Assembly: GCA_015847255.1 (NCBI GenBank)
Contig: JADLZK010011579.1
Location: forward strand, 1-64,000
Direction of reading: 5' to 3'
DNA from: Hyparrhenia diplandra
Taxonomy: Eukaryota; Streptophyta; Magnoliopsida; Poales; Poaceae
DNA: 64,000 nt
Part shown: positions 11,701-24,500 of the stretch, piece after piece
Layout of the letters: each line of letters opens with the position of its first letter
Position numbering within the stretch: the first letter of the stretch is position 1
The notes under the pieces: model-generated
Told to the model about the DNA's origin: nothing
The model's input: the letters and a program-made list of their open reading frames with translations, nothing else
The model's database searches: none
Translations under genes and position numbers: made by a program

Positions 11701-14700
11701 AACAGTCTTCAATAACCAAAATTGAAATGAGGTCTGACCTTTCTGAAATTAAAGCCAAAGACATAGCCACATAGGAGTGGCAGCCATGCCCTAAAATCAG
11801 TCCCCATATATTTCCACAAATAGGAGAAAGACAGACCGGCAGTTTCTCGTCTCCGCCTTCAATATGACCGTGGATTTCACACCTACATACTACTCCTAGA
11901 TCGTCCATCCATCACGGAGCTGCAGTACGTGCTGCACAGCACCATGCTGTGTGCATTACATGCGCCGCGTATATGTCGGCGCATGCCTGCACGGCGCTCG
12001 ATCGACAGAGATTTGACGAGGGCCCCGGCCGGGCGGGGGCTTCAATTCAATGCGCCGCGCGTGGAGATCGCCCGCCGGGCGCCCCGGTTTGCCGGGAAGC
12101 TTTCATGAGCGCCGCCGGCGACAAGGCAAGGCTGTCACTGCCATTGTCGGCAGCCGTTGGTTTTTTTTTTCAAAACCAGGCACTTTGGCCCGTTCTGCAT
12201 TAAGAGAAAAAAGGATTATTTGAATACAACCTTTGCGAGCGCCTAGCGAGATGCGCGGCACTAACAAGCGGGGCACACTAACACAAAGCACCGGCTACAA
12301 CGGTGGAGCTTAGAGGGTTGTAACTCTAGAGGAAACTTGTTTTGCGACAAAGGTGGCGCATGGCCAGCCGGCTATCCCGTGGCAAGGGTGTGCAGCACCG
12401 GCACAAGGCCCCTAAAGCCCGCGTCCACCCAAGCGTGAGCTTCATCGTGGATGAGCCCCAAGATCGCCGAAGTGGAGAGGTCTGCGGCCCCACCGAAGGT
12501 GCGCTGTTCCTCTTCTTCCAAAGCATCCAAGAGATGAGGAGGACGAGGGAGTCGAAGGCTCTGCGAAGGTCATGCACGCCGCTGTGGGAAGGAATGCTCA
12601 TGATTTGCTGCTACTTTCAACCGCTGCACAGGTTGCTACATCGGAGCTGGGGCATATATACCAAACTCCTCTCACACGGCTACCGTGGGATCAGGTTCTA
12701 GATGTCTAGGGCGTTTTTTTTCGTGCATATATGTTTATGTGTGTCACAAATTCACAATCTTGTGAAACGATTAGTGATCTGATCTGATTTTGTGTGTGAT
12801 GTTGCAGAGATAAGGCCATTCCTTCATCATTCAGATAAAAATAAATAGTTTTTTTTTTTTTTTTTTTACTTTAAATCTAAAACTCTTTTTTTTAATAAAC
12901 AGGAGGGGCAAGGAGCCCCAACTGGAGTAATGCACTGATAAATGATTCAAATAAAAGGTTTAATTACATATCTAAAGCTTTATATTCCACCGCAATATTC
13001 TAAATAACTATAGGAGTGGGGTTCTAACATTAAAAGATCCCAAATTTTTGTATTACACTAATGCATTTGCTTTATTGTGAATATACTTGACTGATCTATT
13101 TATTTCTGCTGTTGAAGTTGCATATTTTTTCTACTCAGATGTGTAGTCATATTTTGTTTGGGTCTTAGAAAACCATATCATCTGTTAAAAAGTTTCAAAA
13201 AAATTGCCAAATAAAATTTCACGAATTTCAGGGTGGCTGAAAAGATTCTAATAATGAAAAAAAAAATCTTGCCTGTAGCTAGCCATGTATTGCCTGAAAT
13301 TGCTAAAAAAATCAGGGTTTTACATGCATATTTCCACCCACCAGTTTCTAGAGAAACAACTTTTTTTCGTCACACATATCTACCAACGTCGCTGTCAATT
13401 GCCACCGAGCTTCAAACACAAATCAATCACGACGGCAACCACATTGACTGTCTAGGGTTAGGGTTAAGTCGCGGCCGGGTTCGTTGCTCCCAGTCCCAGT
13501 CCCAGAGAGATGAGGAATATATGCAGCGGTAGCTAGTAGGGAAGAGCATTAGGGACACGTGTGCACGCACGCACCTTGATGACCTCGGAGGGGCGGAATC
13601 CGCCGAGCCAGAGGAAGCAGCGCTCGGCGGGGCTCCTCCAGACGCCGGAGATGAGGTGGAAGACGTCGCCCTTGATGGCGCCCTCCTTGATGCCCACCAT
13701 CTCGTCGTGGTGCGCCAGGCAGCTCTCCACGTACATCTGCAGCTCCCCCTCCGGCAGGTGCTGCTGCAGCGCCGCCCGAAGCTCGTACATCAGCCGGTAG
13801 TGCTCCTCCTGCCACCGCCCGTACTCCACGTCGAACATCGCCGCCTCTGGATGGAATCCATAAATACGTACGTTAATCCGAGAAAGAAATACTTGTGAAC
13901 TTGGCAAAGGCGAGGAGAGAGACAGGTGGTTTGGTTAGGTACCTGAGCTGAGGCCGTCGATGCCGCCGATGGGGACGCCTTTGCCGGCGACACCTTGGTC
14001 AGCGAGGACGCCGCTGTTGGGGAAGAAAACTCCCTGCAGAACGAATACATATGCAGAGAGCAGTTGAAAATTCAGCCTTCAATATCAGGAAGAAAACTCC
14101 CTGCAGAACGAATACATATGCAGAGAGCCTGACACAAGATATATACTAATCATATATACCTGAGCTCTTGCAGTGTGCAGTTCTTGTTCGAGCTGAGCTA
14201 GCCTGATCCTGCTGGACTCCAGTTGCTGGATGTAAGCCTGTTGCATTGCAGCAAAGATAAGTATAATAAAAATAATATAATTTTTTTCGCTGACATTGGA
14301 GGATGGGGACAAGAATTTGAACAATGGCTCAGTTTTTCTTTTAGAAAAAAAAGGAAACAAATGTTAATCTTTGTCATATTTCTTTCTCGTCGTTTTTGTT
14401 CCATCTTGGTGTAGGTCAACAGATGTCGACTCGCTCACCTTCTTCCTCAACCTGCTCTTCCTTGCAGCCTCCCTGTTCTGGGCCAGCCTTCTCAGCGTCT
14501 GCATGTACGTACGTGTTCATTACAGCGTGATGCGTAAACAGTAAACCAAGTTAGTGCAACAAACTAAAAATTGATGACTAGTAGTGTGTTCTTTCCAAGT
14601 AGTACGTAGAATCAGCATCAGCAGTTAAGTAATTCATCAATAATTGACACTTGAGAGAGTATCACAATCCATTACTTTTGGGTCACGTTCACTGGTCGAT

Positions 14701-17700
14701 GTGCCTCTCCTATGATCCTTCTACATCAATTCAAAACAAATGGAGAAAAAAACATTAACAAAGCCATGGAAATTAAACACATCCTCATATGCAACGAAAA
14801 AGATCAAATCGAGAAAAGAAAACCATTCATCAATTTAATATATAGCCTGTATACCAAATTGGTAGTAGGAGTATTCAAGTGGAGCACACACTAGTAGTTA
14901 ACCACTCACCTTGGCCAGTGGCTTGACATCTTTGATCATCCCGGGCGCTGCCGGCTCAGCAGCGGCAGCGAAGGGTTGGTGCTGCAGGTGGTGGTGGTGC
15001 TCCTGCTGCCTCCTGCTCCCCGCCAACTCCTCCATGGCCGCCTGCTGGTGCTGGTGCTGGTGATGATGGTCCGGTGACCTAGTAGGCTGCTTGGATCCCA
15101 CCGGCGCTGGGGACAGGACTAAACTAATCTCTCCCTACCAATCGCGCATCAGAAATTAAACAACCAAATAAGTTGCAATCAATCATATATATATCCATGG
15201 CAGCTAGCGCAGTTGTGTGCTGCACATCTGAAAAGACGACATTGAGTGCTTGAAAAACAAATCTGAGATACATGTTTGCTGTACCTTCGGCGACGGCTCC
15301 ACATGCATGGGCTGGGAAGGGAAGATGTTGAGTGTCTCTGCATCCATGAACAAGACAAGGAACAAGGCCAAGGCCGGCCTGGTGAGCTGAGTCTCTGGCT
15401 CTACTTGCTACCTACTATAGCCAGAGAGTGGTAGAGGAGAACTGAGGAGCGAGGAGATCAGGGCCATGGACTCATCAGTCATCACACATATATATGTCCA
15501 CTGAAACACTGAAGAAGAGAGCTTGAAACGCTCCGCTCTCTGGTGTCGCATATGCAGCACGCTGCAGGAGCTGCCAGTCTTCAATCATGGCGGTGTAGTA
15601 CTAGAGCTAGTACAAGGGGCAGTAGCAGCACGAGAAAGCTGGTGGTGGATCGATACGGGACAGGAGGGATTCGCACAGGCAGCCACAGCTAAGGCGTGCC
15701 TGTACTGAAACCGAAAGATAGGTGGATAGGATCGAGTCAAACATGTACAGATGCCTGTGCTTGGCTTCTTGCTCGCTGCTGCTGCACTGCACGCAGGAGA
15801 GAGAGAGAGACGAGTAGCCAGGCCACTGGCGTACTGGCCGACGACGGAGATCATCCCGTCTGCGTGTACTGCTACTGCACTGCCGCGGGCACATGCAGAT
15901 GCAGTGCAGCTCCATCGCGGGGAAATCATTGAGCAGTCCGTTACATGTCACAGTCCCACCGGCCGGCCGGAGCCGGAGGTAGGGGGAAAGAGAGAGAGAT
16001 GGAGATGGATGGGAAGAGAGAGAGAGAAGGGAGAACAAGCAACAAGCAGCTAGAGAAGCAAGAGTCCAAAAAGCTAGAGAGAGGCTTTGTTGGCTTCGTG
16101 CATGGACTTTGAGCTTGCAGCATGCATGTTCTTGCCGATCGATTCCCTGGTCCGGTCCTCATCGATCCAAAGCCCGCTGCAGATTTGGAGCACAGCATCC
16201 TGGTCAAATGGAGTACCTGAGAATCTGCTGCCGTCCGGCCGGCCGTATCACCGTTCTTGATCCCACATGCCTAGGTAGCCCCGGAAAAGGATGCTTGCTT
16301 GCGTTTCTGCACTCTATCTGACTGCACCGATCGATATCGGATCGGGGGAATCCCTGCAGCTATTGCTATCCCATCCATGCATCCACTACGACACACATAT
16401 ATTTCTGGGCCTAGCTATGTCATTAGCTAGAGTTTTACCACTGCTAATAAATGTAAATGCAGCCAAAAAAATGCACTAGTACGTCTACTAATTAACTGTT
16501 ACTGCACTAGCCTACGAGTACGTACGTACGTTACTACTGCTGGTCAGTTTCATTTGACTTGCTGCAAAAACACAAAACAGCTACGCATGCAAGAACACAC
16601 GCAAGAACACGGCAACAACTGCAGTTGAATTTCGGTCGGTCGGTCGTCAGAGAACGACGAAATGCAGTCATGCATGCGTACACACTTACGCCTTTGCTCT
16701 TGCTGCTGGTGCGTGCCGCCATGGCCATGGGCGCCACCGCTGCTGCCGTGATCCAGGTACATGAACAAGGCCTGGTCCAGCTCCCCAGATGGTCATACGC
16801 TCCTGACGCCTCCTTGCCGCTCCTGCTTGTGAAACAGAAATACACATGTAATGTAATGTAACGACACTGATGTGACGCTTTTGCACGGGATTTGAGGACT
16901 GAATGAAACTCTGAAAAAGCCCGGCCGGCCGGCCGGCGCTAACATATATACATCATCATGAAATCATGCTGCTCTAAGCTTAGCCTTTGTATGCGTGTGT
17001 GACTGTATGATGCATGGCCATTTATCTCTGGTACTGTCCAACCTCTGCATGCAGGATGGGAACAGGAGAATAATATGGAATCTTCTCTAGCCTGTAGCAT
17101 TTATCTGGCAGCCCAGAAAAATATGGCTACCTACACATGTAGTCTCGAAATTTCATGTGTGCAAGCAACCTATAGCCTCTCAAACGCCTCATTTTGAAAG
17201 AGAAATGCAAAATATATCAGCTGCATGTACTAATTAATACAAATCAAATATTGTTTTTTTTTTGTCCTTGTCCTGAAAACAATTACTGCCCTTGCTTGGA
17301 TCCAAGATCTAAAAGAAAGACTAGTTAGTGATTTGATAATCAATTCACTGCAACTGAACTATCTGGCTCCAATCACAGATGAAAGCACCACCAGATTTTC
17401 AAATCGATAGTTGGGTTGGTGACCATGCATCTAACACACTTTTGTCCTCTTGGGAAGTAGGAAGGAAGAACAAGACATCGAAGAATCAAATCCGGTATGT
17501 CATATCAAAGTCAGAAACAGTCTAACAATCACACTCAAACGTATTTTTAAGGTATAGCAAGTCAGCAGACATATGGTTCTGTTGCAGAATCAAGACCAGA
17601 CAAATTTTCATAGAAAGAAAAAGGGGAAAAACCAAATAGGACGATCAGTGCAAAAGGCAATAAGCAAATGAAAAATTCAGTGCAACAGAAAAGAGGAAAG

Positions 17701-18249
17701 ACACAATAAATCAATCAATTTTTCCATCAACTAGCTAGCATAGGTAAAATCATCATGCAAAATTCGATCTGTGCCATATCATCAGGTCGGCACCCTACTG
17801 ATTCTTCCTATCTGGATAGAGGCGGCGCCTGCTAGTGGATGTGAAGTAGAGAGCAGAAAGCAGAAGGAAAGTAAGGAAAGCAAGCTCAAAACGAAGAACC
17901 GAAGGCAGTGAAAGAAAGACGATCAGAGAATCAACGAGCAACCAGATCGATCAAACCCAACCCGGCCAAAGAAACCCATCAATCAATCGATCGAACGAGA
18001 AATCAAGAACAACACCTAGTATATATAGTAGCAGAAACAGCACAAACAGCAGCTAGCTGAATCAAGGGAACCAGCAAAATCAAAGGTAAGGTGGAGTTCA
18101 GAAAAAAGACTTTACATGAAGCTCGCAGCGGCGGCATGCATGGAGGAGGAGGAGGACGAGGACGGAGGCTGGTGGTGGTGGTGGTTCATCATGCCGAAGG
18201 AGATGTTCATCTCGTGCTGCTGCTCCTTGATGCCACCGCCGCTCACCAT
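8785..18249 (-). CDS. TGA10: TGA-class bZIP transcription factor (TGA9/TGA10 type)
   Basis: Ten coding exons on the minus strand with GT-AG sites: 18249-18116, 16822-16690, 15337-15285, 15134-14910, 14498-14439, 14237-14160, 14033-13943, 13846-13575, 10030-9791 and 8958-8785 (TAG). They encode about 486 residues once one missing base is allowed. Order of parts: an N-terminal acidic/His-rich region (exons 1-4, including ELDQALFMYLD and TLNIFPSQPMHVEPSPK), the basic region RRLAQNREAARKSRLRKK (about residues 183-202), a leucine zipper (QQLESSRIRLAQLEQEL), then the C-terminal TGA/DOG1-type domain with FDVEYGRWQEEHYRLMYEL and SPAERCFLWLGGFRPSE. TGA factors bind TGACG (as-1) elements as dimers; the TGA9/10 group acts in anther development, with glutaredoxin partners. 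Exon 2 is one base short at a GGGG run (plus 16783-16786), separating SGAYDHLG from ELDQALF. The frame upstream of the chosen ATG stays open to 18486, so the N-terminus could be longer. The symbol rests on family motifs and remembered rice synteny. Confidence 0.9.
10192..10434. mobile_element. Stowaway-type MITE in intron 8 of the bZIP gene
   Basis: Bounded by TA on both sides (10190-10191 and 10435-10436), with inverted ends of roughly 50 bp: cttttgactcatataaac near the left end pairs with tttatatgagtcaaaaag near the right. The outermost motif CTCACTCCATTCC / GGAACGGAGGGAG is the usual grass Stowaway terminus. No coding capacity. Confidence 0.8.
10655..10903. mobile_element. second Stowaway-like MITE in intron 8
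   Basis: Starts CTCCCTCCATCCCAAAA after TA (10653-10654) and ends ttttggaacaaagggaa before TA (10904-10905). The ends are degraded relative to the neighbouring element at 10192-10434. Non-coding. Confidence 0.6.
10904..12160. other. remainder of large intron 8, AT-rich then GC-richer
   Basis: The intron between exons 8 and 9 of the bZIP gene spans 10031-13574, about 3.5 kb, far longer than the others. This stretch holds no open frame I can relate to a protein. From about 11930 the base composition becomes GC-richer, leading into the LINE fragment at 12162-12640. Confidence 0.5.
12162..12640 (-). mobile_element. 5'-truncated LINE 3' end inside a bZIP intron
   Basis: On the minus strand the frame at 12601-12326 contains DSLVLLISWMLWKKRNSA, characteristic of the C-terminal zinc-knuckle (zf-RVT) end of plant L1-type LINE ORF2. 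It is followed downstream by cttttttctcttaatgcag and an A-run (poly-T at 12161-12171 on the plus strand). No reverse transcriptase domain is present, so this is a short 5'-truncated insertion in the sense direction of the host gene. Confidence 0.7.
12641..13574. other. remainder of intron 8, non-coding
   Basis: AT-rich with long poly-T and poly-A runs (12849-12867, 13257-13266). A short telomere-like stretch, tagggttagggttaag (13452-13467), is present; such telo-box-like motifs are common in plant genes and this one is too short to be an array. Confidence 0.4.
14021..14127. repeat. 40-bp direct duplication of an intron/exon junction
   Basis: The 40 bp at 14021-14060 recurs exactly at 14088-14127, an offset of 67 bp. 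The unit contains the 3' splice acceptor of bZIP exon 7 (minus strand ctgcag before GGAGTTTTCTTCC) plus the first coding bases. Two equally good acceptors therefore lie 67 bp apart. The offset is not a multiple of three, so use of the upstream acceptor would shift the frame. Confidence 0.9.
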
Positions 18250-20250
18250 GGACGGATCGGACGATGATGGACCGGCCGGTCGACGGAGGATCGCTGCAAG
18301 CACAGGCGGCTGCTCCGCTGCAGGCGCACGCCGACACAGCATACACACAGGCGGTGTATGTACGTGTATATATCCCCGGCCCGGGCCGGCCGGCTGCTGC
18401 AGAGAGGACCTAGAAATACGGTTTGACTCTAGGGACCGCCGTGCGGAGAGGGCTAGCGGCCAAGCAACACCTCTATCCCTCCACACTAGCGAACCACCCC
18501 ATGACCCAATCTTTCTAGGACGCTAGTCATTTGTGGTGACCCTTGGACCCTAGCCATCTAATACTAACAATCCACTAACTAGTAGTAGTAGTTGTTGTTG
18601 TTGTTGTGTTCTAGTGCTCTTCCTTTCCCTTTCCTTTGATCTCTCTCTCTCTATCCGGGGCCTATCAGTCTATCTCTTTCTATCAATGTAATGATATCCA
18701 AGGCCTTGCTGATGATATCCCTGGACTTGGCTCTCTTGTGCAACGGGTTCCAGGAAGGGAGGTGCTGGGCCATTAATGGCGAAACAGACTTTCAGTTTGG
18801 CGCCATGCTCACTGCATCTAATGAGTCCATGCAAACAGCCCCGGCTTTTCTCCTGTCTTCCTCGCCGTTCTTGGCTTTAGAGAGAGAGAGGATGGAGAGA
18901 GAGCAGGTGGAGAAGACGTTGCTGCCTTTAATTTCCTCTCTCCCTTTTGCACCGAGACCCCGGCTATTTCCCTTTCTTCCGAGCATATCCAGTGCACTCT
19001 TTATTATTATTTTTTTTTAAAAAAAGAGTATGAATTATTGGAATTTAGATGTTCCAGAGGTCACCCTGGCCGCATAATACTGTAGAGAGACAGGGAGGAT
19101 AACATATTAATATCCTGTAAGATATCAGGCCAATTTTTTTTTTTTTTTAAAAAAAAGCCATTTTTAACTTCGATCCACCCACCCTGGTGAAAAACATTTT
19201 TCAGTCGGCGGTTGCAAAAAGGGTGCCTGGAAAGGCAGTCAGAGAAGGCACCTACTAGTAGCAAGAAAAAGGCACGGTGAGAAGTAAACGAGCAGGACAA
19301 GGTGGTTAACTGATCCATCTCGGCAGCCTGACCGGATCGACTTGCATGCCGCCGGGCCACGACAAGAACCGCCCGCGTCTGGTCCTGAACCGAGAGAGCC
19401 GCATGCACGCACGCGCCTCAGGAAAAAAAAAAAGAGAAATCGGTGGGGAGTTTGTATGTGAATGCTTCTGTTGTGTGCAGCGATGCGCTGTTGCTTTGCT
19501 GCTCTCGAGGCACGCATACCGTCCCACCTCCCAAAATCATCAGTCTCTCTCTGTTCAATCAACCCCTCCCTCCTCCCCACCCACAATTTACGTTACTTGG
19601 GCCCATCCTCCCACTCTCACCCCAGCGCTCCAGATTTATCCCCCACAAATTCCCTTCCTGATAGATCGAGCATGGAATTGGGTACAGCCGTACAGGTGCT
19701 GCATTTCACAAGAATTCAGACAAGATCAGTTCAATTCCCTCAAAATTCCCTCAAAAATTCAGAGGCAATTCAGAGGCATGGAATTGGTCCAGATCAGTAC
19801 TCTCCCTTCTACTTTGGACGTCCATTCAAGGATAAGAAAAAAAGGGAGAATAACTTTTCACTAAAATGAGCTTGCTTGGTAATACAGAGAGAATGGAGCC
19901 GTTGCTTAAAGTATTTCCCATATATTGGGGTGACCAGAATAACTGATGGGCGAGAGTAGGGATTCTGAAGAAGGAATTTAATGGGCGCATGACATCTTGA
20001 CATTGGCGATCTCGAGATGCCAACTCCTCTGCGACTATAACTATTCTTCGCCCCGTGTAGAGGAGGAATTGAACCTTTCTCAGTCGGTTGAATGGTTGCT
20101 GCATGCCCATGTCAGCTGGAGACTTGCGACAGTCCGTCAGTCTTGTGTGTGTGGTCACAAACAGGCTCTTCAACTTGCTGCCTGATGCCGAGGAAACAGC
20201 AAATTCGTCAGCTTCCTTGCTAGTAAAAAAATATCATTAATTAATATATA
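18250..20250. other. bZIP 5' UTR/promoter region and flanking spacer
   Basis: Contains a (agt)n/(tgt)n microsatellite at about 18582-18607, CT-rich tracts (18640-18660) and GA-rich tracts (18878-18905), and two poly-T/poly-A palindrome-like runs (19008-19026 and 19134-19155). These are common in grass promoters. The frames at 19239-19869 on both strands are unlike any protein I know and lack splice context, so I leave them uncalled. Confidence 0.35.
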
Positions 20251-20599
20251 TATATAAGCTGCAGGACAAGTTAAGGGGATGCTGTTACCATTGTGTTCGC
20301 GGTGTTTTTCTTACTGCCGAAATGAGTTCTTCAAAAGTTTGCAGCCTGTGTAATCATAGATAGAAAGCATCAGACTGACCTGACTAGTAACATGCTCGTT
20401 GCTGGTGCACAACTTGTAACAGTTCAGACTGAGAATTAACTGGTTCAGTAAACAGTTATTTAAAAAAAAATATCTGGTTCAGTGAAACACGGAGCAGTTA
20501 CAGAGAAGCATTGAAGCCTTAGTCTGACCAATATTCAAACCGAGGTTCCTTCTTTTGCTATGTAAAGGATTAAAAACAATAGTTAGTTGAATAAGTCCC

Positions 20600-21280
20600 A
20601 AAAGGTACATTATCATTCATCTATAAAGAAATACATATACAAGGGTTTCTGTAATTACCAAGAAATGTTGTCACTGGAGGTGAAAAAGGTTCCAGACTTC
20701 CAGTGCTCTGGGTTTTCATGCATCCCTTGGGTGAACTTGTTTTCTGCAAGAAACAAAACATAGCATGCATGTAACGACGGCTGTCGACGCAAGCCAGTGC
20801 AGTAGTACAATATTTCCCAGTAAAAGTCAAACGGGTGCCGTGCCTGGCATCCCGTTTCACAGGTAGATATTCTGCTCGCCAGAGCTCTTTTTCTGGTCCA
20901 CTCTTTCTGAATTCTGAATCCCTGATGATCTCTTGAGATGCTCCAGGCCTGCCACGCATGTGACAGACTTGCTGCAAAGGGGTTATGATTAGAGGACCCC
21001 ACAAATATTGGCTCCTGCCAATTTGTGCAGGAGGAGGCAACCCGCAGTCCAACAACCCCCATGCCACGAGATATGAATCTTGTATCTTTCACACAAAAGA
21101 ACATAGCAAAAGGAACAAAAGCTAAAAACACCCAAATCAGACTGATTCCGGTTTCCATATCACAAATTACCAACAGCAGTAACACAGAGGGAGACACACA
21201 AGGTTCAATGGTACACCAAATGCATGAGCTAAGACTCGAAGCTGCTGAATTTAACACTTCACTTACAAATTGATAGACTG
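20600..21280 (-). other. unassigned minus-strand open stretch
   Basis: A minus-strand open frame of 200 codons (21257-20655) overlaps another of 148 codons (21067-20621). The first contains a hydrophobic segment (LIWVFLAFVPFAMFFCV) that could span a membrane. I recognise no domain, and codon use looks like random AT-balanced sequence rather than a grass coding exon. It may be an untranslated exon, a decayed gene or chance. Confidence 0.2.
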
Positions 21281-21351
21281 GAAAAAAATATATTGTTCAC
21301 CTCCCACAAGTACAGAAAATATCTCATCAGTCATCACAGTTACTGCTCCAA

Positions 21352-21528
21352 CATGGCCAAGGGTAATTTTCCTTTGACCTTTGATGAAAGCAAGCAGAAT
21401 AGTCTAAAAAGAGTAACCAATCACAGTCATGGGCTCATGGCATGGCCAAGGGTAAATTTAGTTTGACCTTTCATGAAAGCAAGCAGAATCGTCTAAAAAG
21501 AGTAACAATCAGAGTCATGGAATCATGG
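21352..21528. repeat. two-copy tandem repeat, 89-bp period
   Basis: The unit beginning catggccaagggtaa at 21352 repeats at 21441 with only a few differences (both contain ctttgacctt and gaaagcaagcagaat). Non-coding. Confidence 0.85.
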
Positions 21529-24500
21529 CATGGCTTGATCTCTATTTTTATTATTGAACAACAACAAAATCATGTCAGCTTAGTAACTGGATGTAGAGAC
21601 CACAACAATCAGGGTATTTAGAAAAATAAAAATGGCTGGTTACCAGAAGAGAGTTTAAGAGTTTACACTCAACTGATGATGATCGTAAAGGTTTAGTAGT
21701 AAACCTAGCAAAATATTTCTTGCTACTTCAAAATGGATTACAGTTGCAGGTCACCATTTGTCCTGGCATTTCTTTACAAAATATTAATCTGATCATTTCG
21801 ACTTCAAACACCTACTCCCAGCTTTACTTTGTCCTACTGTCGCAATCAAAGTTGTTAAATGCTATCTGCTTATGTTTGGACTAATGTATATCAAAACTGA
21901 AGAGAAACATCTACTTGGTCCAATCCATTGGTTACTGTTGGATTAGGTGCCAGCACCCCAAAAAGGCAAAAGACTTGATGGAAGCAGCAGCATGGTTAGT
22001 TTTTAAAATGTCTCATCTACAATGTATAAGAAAATTTGAAAAGGTAGAACATACTGCTTCAAGTTTCATATGTACCCATTTAATTGGAACCATACGACCG
22101 TAGCGGAAAAATGCTAGAATAAATAACCAAACCGAAATTCAGGATTGTCTATTGTGCCCATTTTAGCCCTACAATTTAAGAAGTTATTGATGATGTGCTT
22201 CCACAAGTGTGTTATCCATAACTAATAAAATAATGATAGCACCTGTTGATCAGTTTAGTTATTGATGATGTGTTTCCACGAGCGTGTTGTTTACTGTTTC
22301 TACAATGTATAAACTATTATCAGGCAAAGACAGCATACATCTTAGTTCCACAACTGTTGATCAGTTCAGTTAACAGGTTTTCAAAAGTCATGAATTTAAC
22401 ATTATACCTGGAGCTTCCATGGACACAATAACATGTTAGCAAATGTTTGTGAAATGTATATTGATCTGCAGGAGAGGACATGATAAAAAGTTAAGGAGGA
22501 TAAATAAACAAAATAACAAAACTAAGTGAATGTAACTCTATTTTAAGTAGAACAGATAAGCATCATCTCTGTCCGAGACCAGTGGCCAGGAAACTTACAG
22601 ATAAGCCTCATAGGAGACACCAAAGCACTGAAGAACGTTTATACAGTTATACTTGCATGTTACATCACACAGGGAAGCCAGGATGCATGGTTTTCCCTTT
22701 TCAGTAAGTAAAAACTAAAAAACCACTGGAACTTTTATCTTTCTTTTTGCATTTCTTGGAGACTATATTTACGTAAAATTGAGACAAGTCATGAATAATC
22801 GAACACACCGCCCATACAAATTAGTGGGATGGTGACGGCAGTAGACAGGAGAGGGTAGCATGGCAAGGACCGGTTGTCCTCCACAGTGGCTGGACCGAAG
22901 AGGATTCCTGATGGGAGAGTCTTACTTCTTCGATGGTTCTCCTAATACAAACTATTAGCCTTTATGATCCAGGCCCTTTCACAAATATCTCAACTCATCA
23001 AAACAGATCTCATCTTTTCTAACCTCTCCCTAGATTAAGTGAAGGACTCCTATTGTCTCTTTGCACCAGTAGATCTGGGCCACAAAGGAGTCCACAACAG
23101 CCAGCAGGTATGATGTCATGTTAATCAACACCACAAGACAATTCACATCCTGAATATCATGCAAATAGAAGGTTATTCATCATTTACATTTTAACATGAG
23201 ATAAATTAACTGGCTAGTCAATAAAAAACATATATAAGCAAAGCCGATAATGATGTACCCTAGTACTCCTTTCATTTCTTTTATATGTCACAAATGTATT
23301 TAAAGATTCAAACCTCATAATTTCCATCAATCAATTAGTCTTACATGATCTGATTTTTGTTATACAAAAAGCGACGTCATTCGATTTGTAAATGAAACTA
23401 TGATCTTATGGTTATAATTTTGTTGCTACAAGCATAAGAGAAATCATGGGTCAAGTTCTAATTTTAGAGACCATAATGGGGGAGTAACAGGAGCCTCAAT
23501 TTAGGGCTACCTGCTCAAGATGGACGATCTCTTGTCTTAAATCTAAACCAGCTAATTAGCTCTCTGATCCAAGAGCTTAGCTGGAGATTTTAGGATAAAA
23601 AAAGAACTTTGGTGTCGAAGTGTCTCATGTTGTGAAAAAAATATGACATTTAATATTCTTATTAGGGCTTCTAAGTGTGAGATAGTCTGCATGCACATCC
23701 TTTGAACGAGAAACAGTTGGTATGGGTCCTTTTTTAATTTTGTCGAACACACATGAGAGCTGCATAACTTTGCATTGAGAAGAGAACACATATTTACAAA
23801 AAGCCCAAAACACTACTTACTAGTTCAGGAATACTTGAGCAGATGAGTATACATGGCAGCAGCCATAAGCTGCTCCAAGCACCTAGCCCCAGCCATGCAC
23901 TAGCAGTATTCTTCCTCCTAAATTCATCTAAGGACAAGCTGGTCACTCAGTGCAGCACCCTTAAAAACAGTCATTCTGATTCTTCCATAACATCCAGGCC
24001 CCTAAAGTCACCAGAGACTTGAGACCCTGTTTCCAGTTTCCTATGATCAAACTGGCTCTCAGCCACCAATCACAAAACATCATCCTTTCCTTGTGATTGG
24101 GTCCTAGATTGGCGAATTCAGAAGACAACACAGTTTAAGTGCTGGCATAGTAGTAAAATCTTCCAAAAAGATTAGCCAAATAGAAAAATGGCGTGTTATA
24201 TGCAGTTTGTGGCAAAAGATTATAAGAGAAAGAAGGCGCCTAGAGGCAGAGCATAAGCTTTTTGAGGCCTAAAACCACACTTTATCCAATAGCAAAAATT
24301 CCCCAAAAGATTCGTCAGATAGATAGACCCAAAAAGAGGTGAACTACATGTTTGTCACAAAAGAAATTTTACAGGACGAAAGAAGTGCCTAGAGGCAGAA
24401 CATAAGCCTAAGAGAGTAAGAGGCCTAACTTTTGTACTGAAAATCATAAATCTACAAACGCTGTTTTTCAAGACTTGATAGATCCCTAATAGAAGAAACA

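Noticed and set aside
13452..13467. Interstitial telomere repeat
   Set aside because: Only about two TTAGGG-like units; a chance or telo-box-like motif, not a telomeric array.
20655..21257. Possible membrane protein gene
   Set aside because: A single hydrophobic segment in an otherwise random-looking frame without splice sites or family resemblance; kept only as an unassigned stretch.
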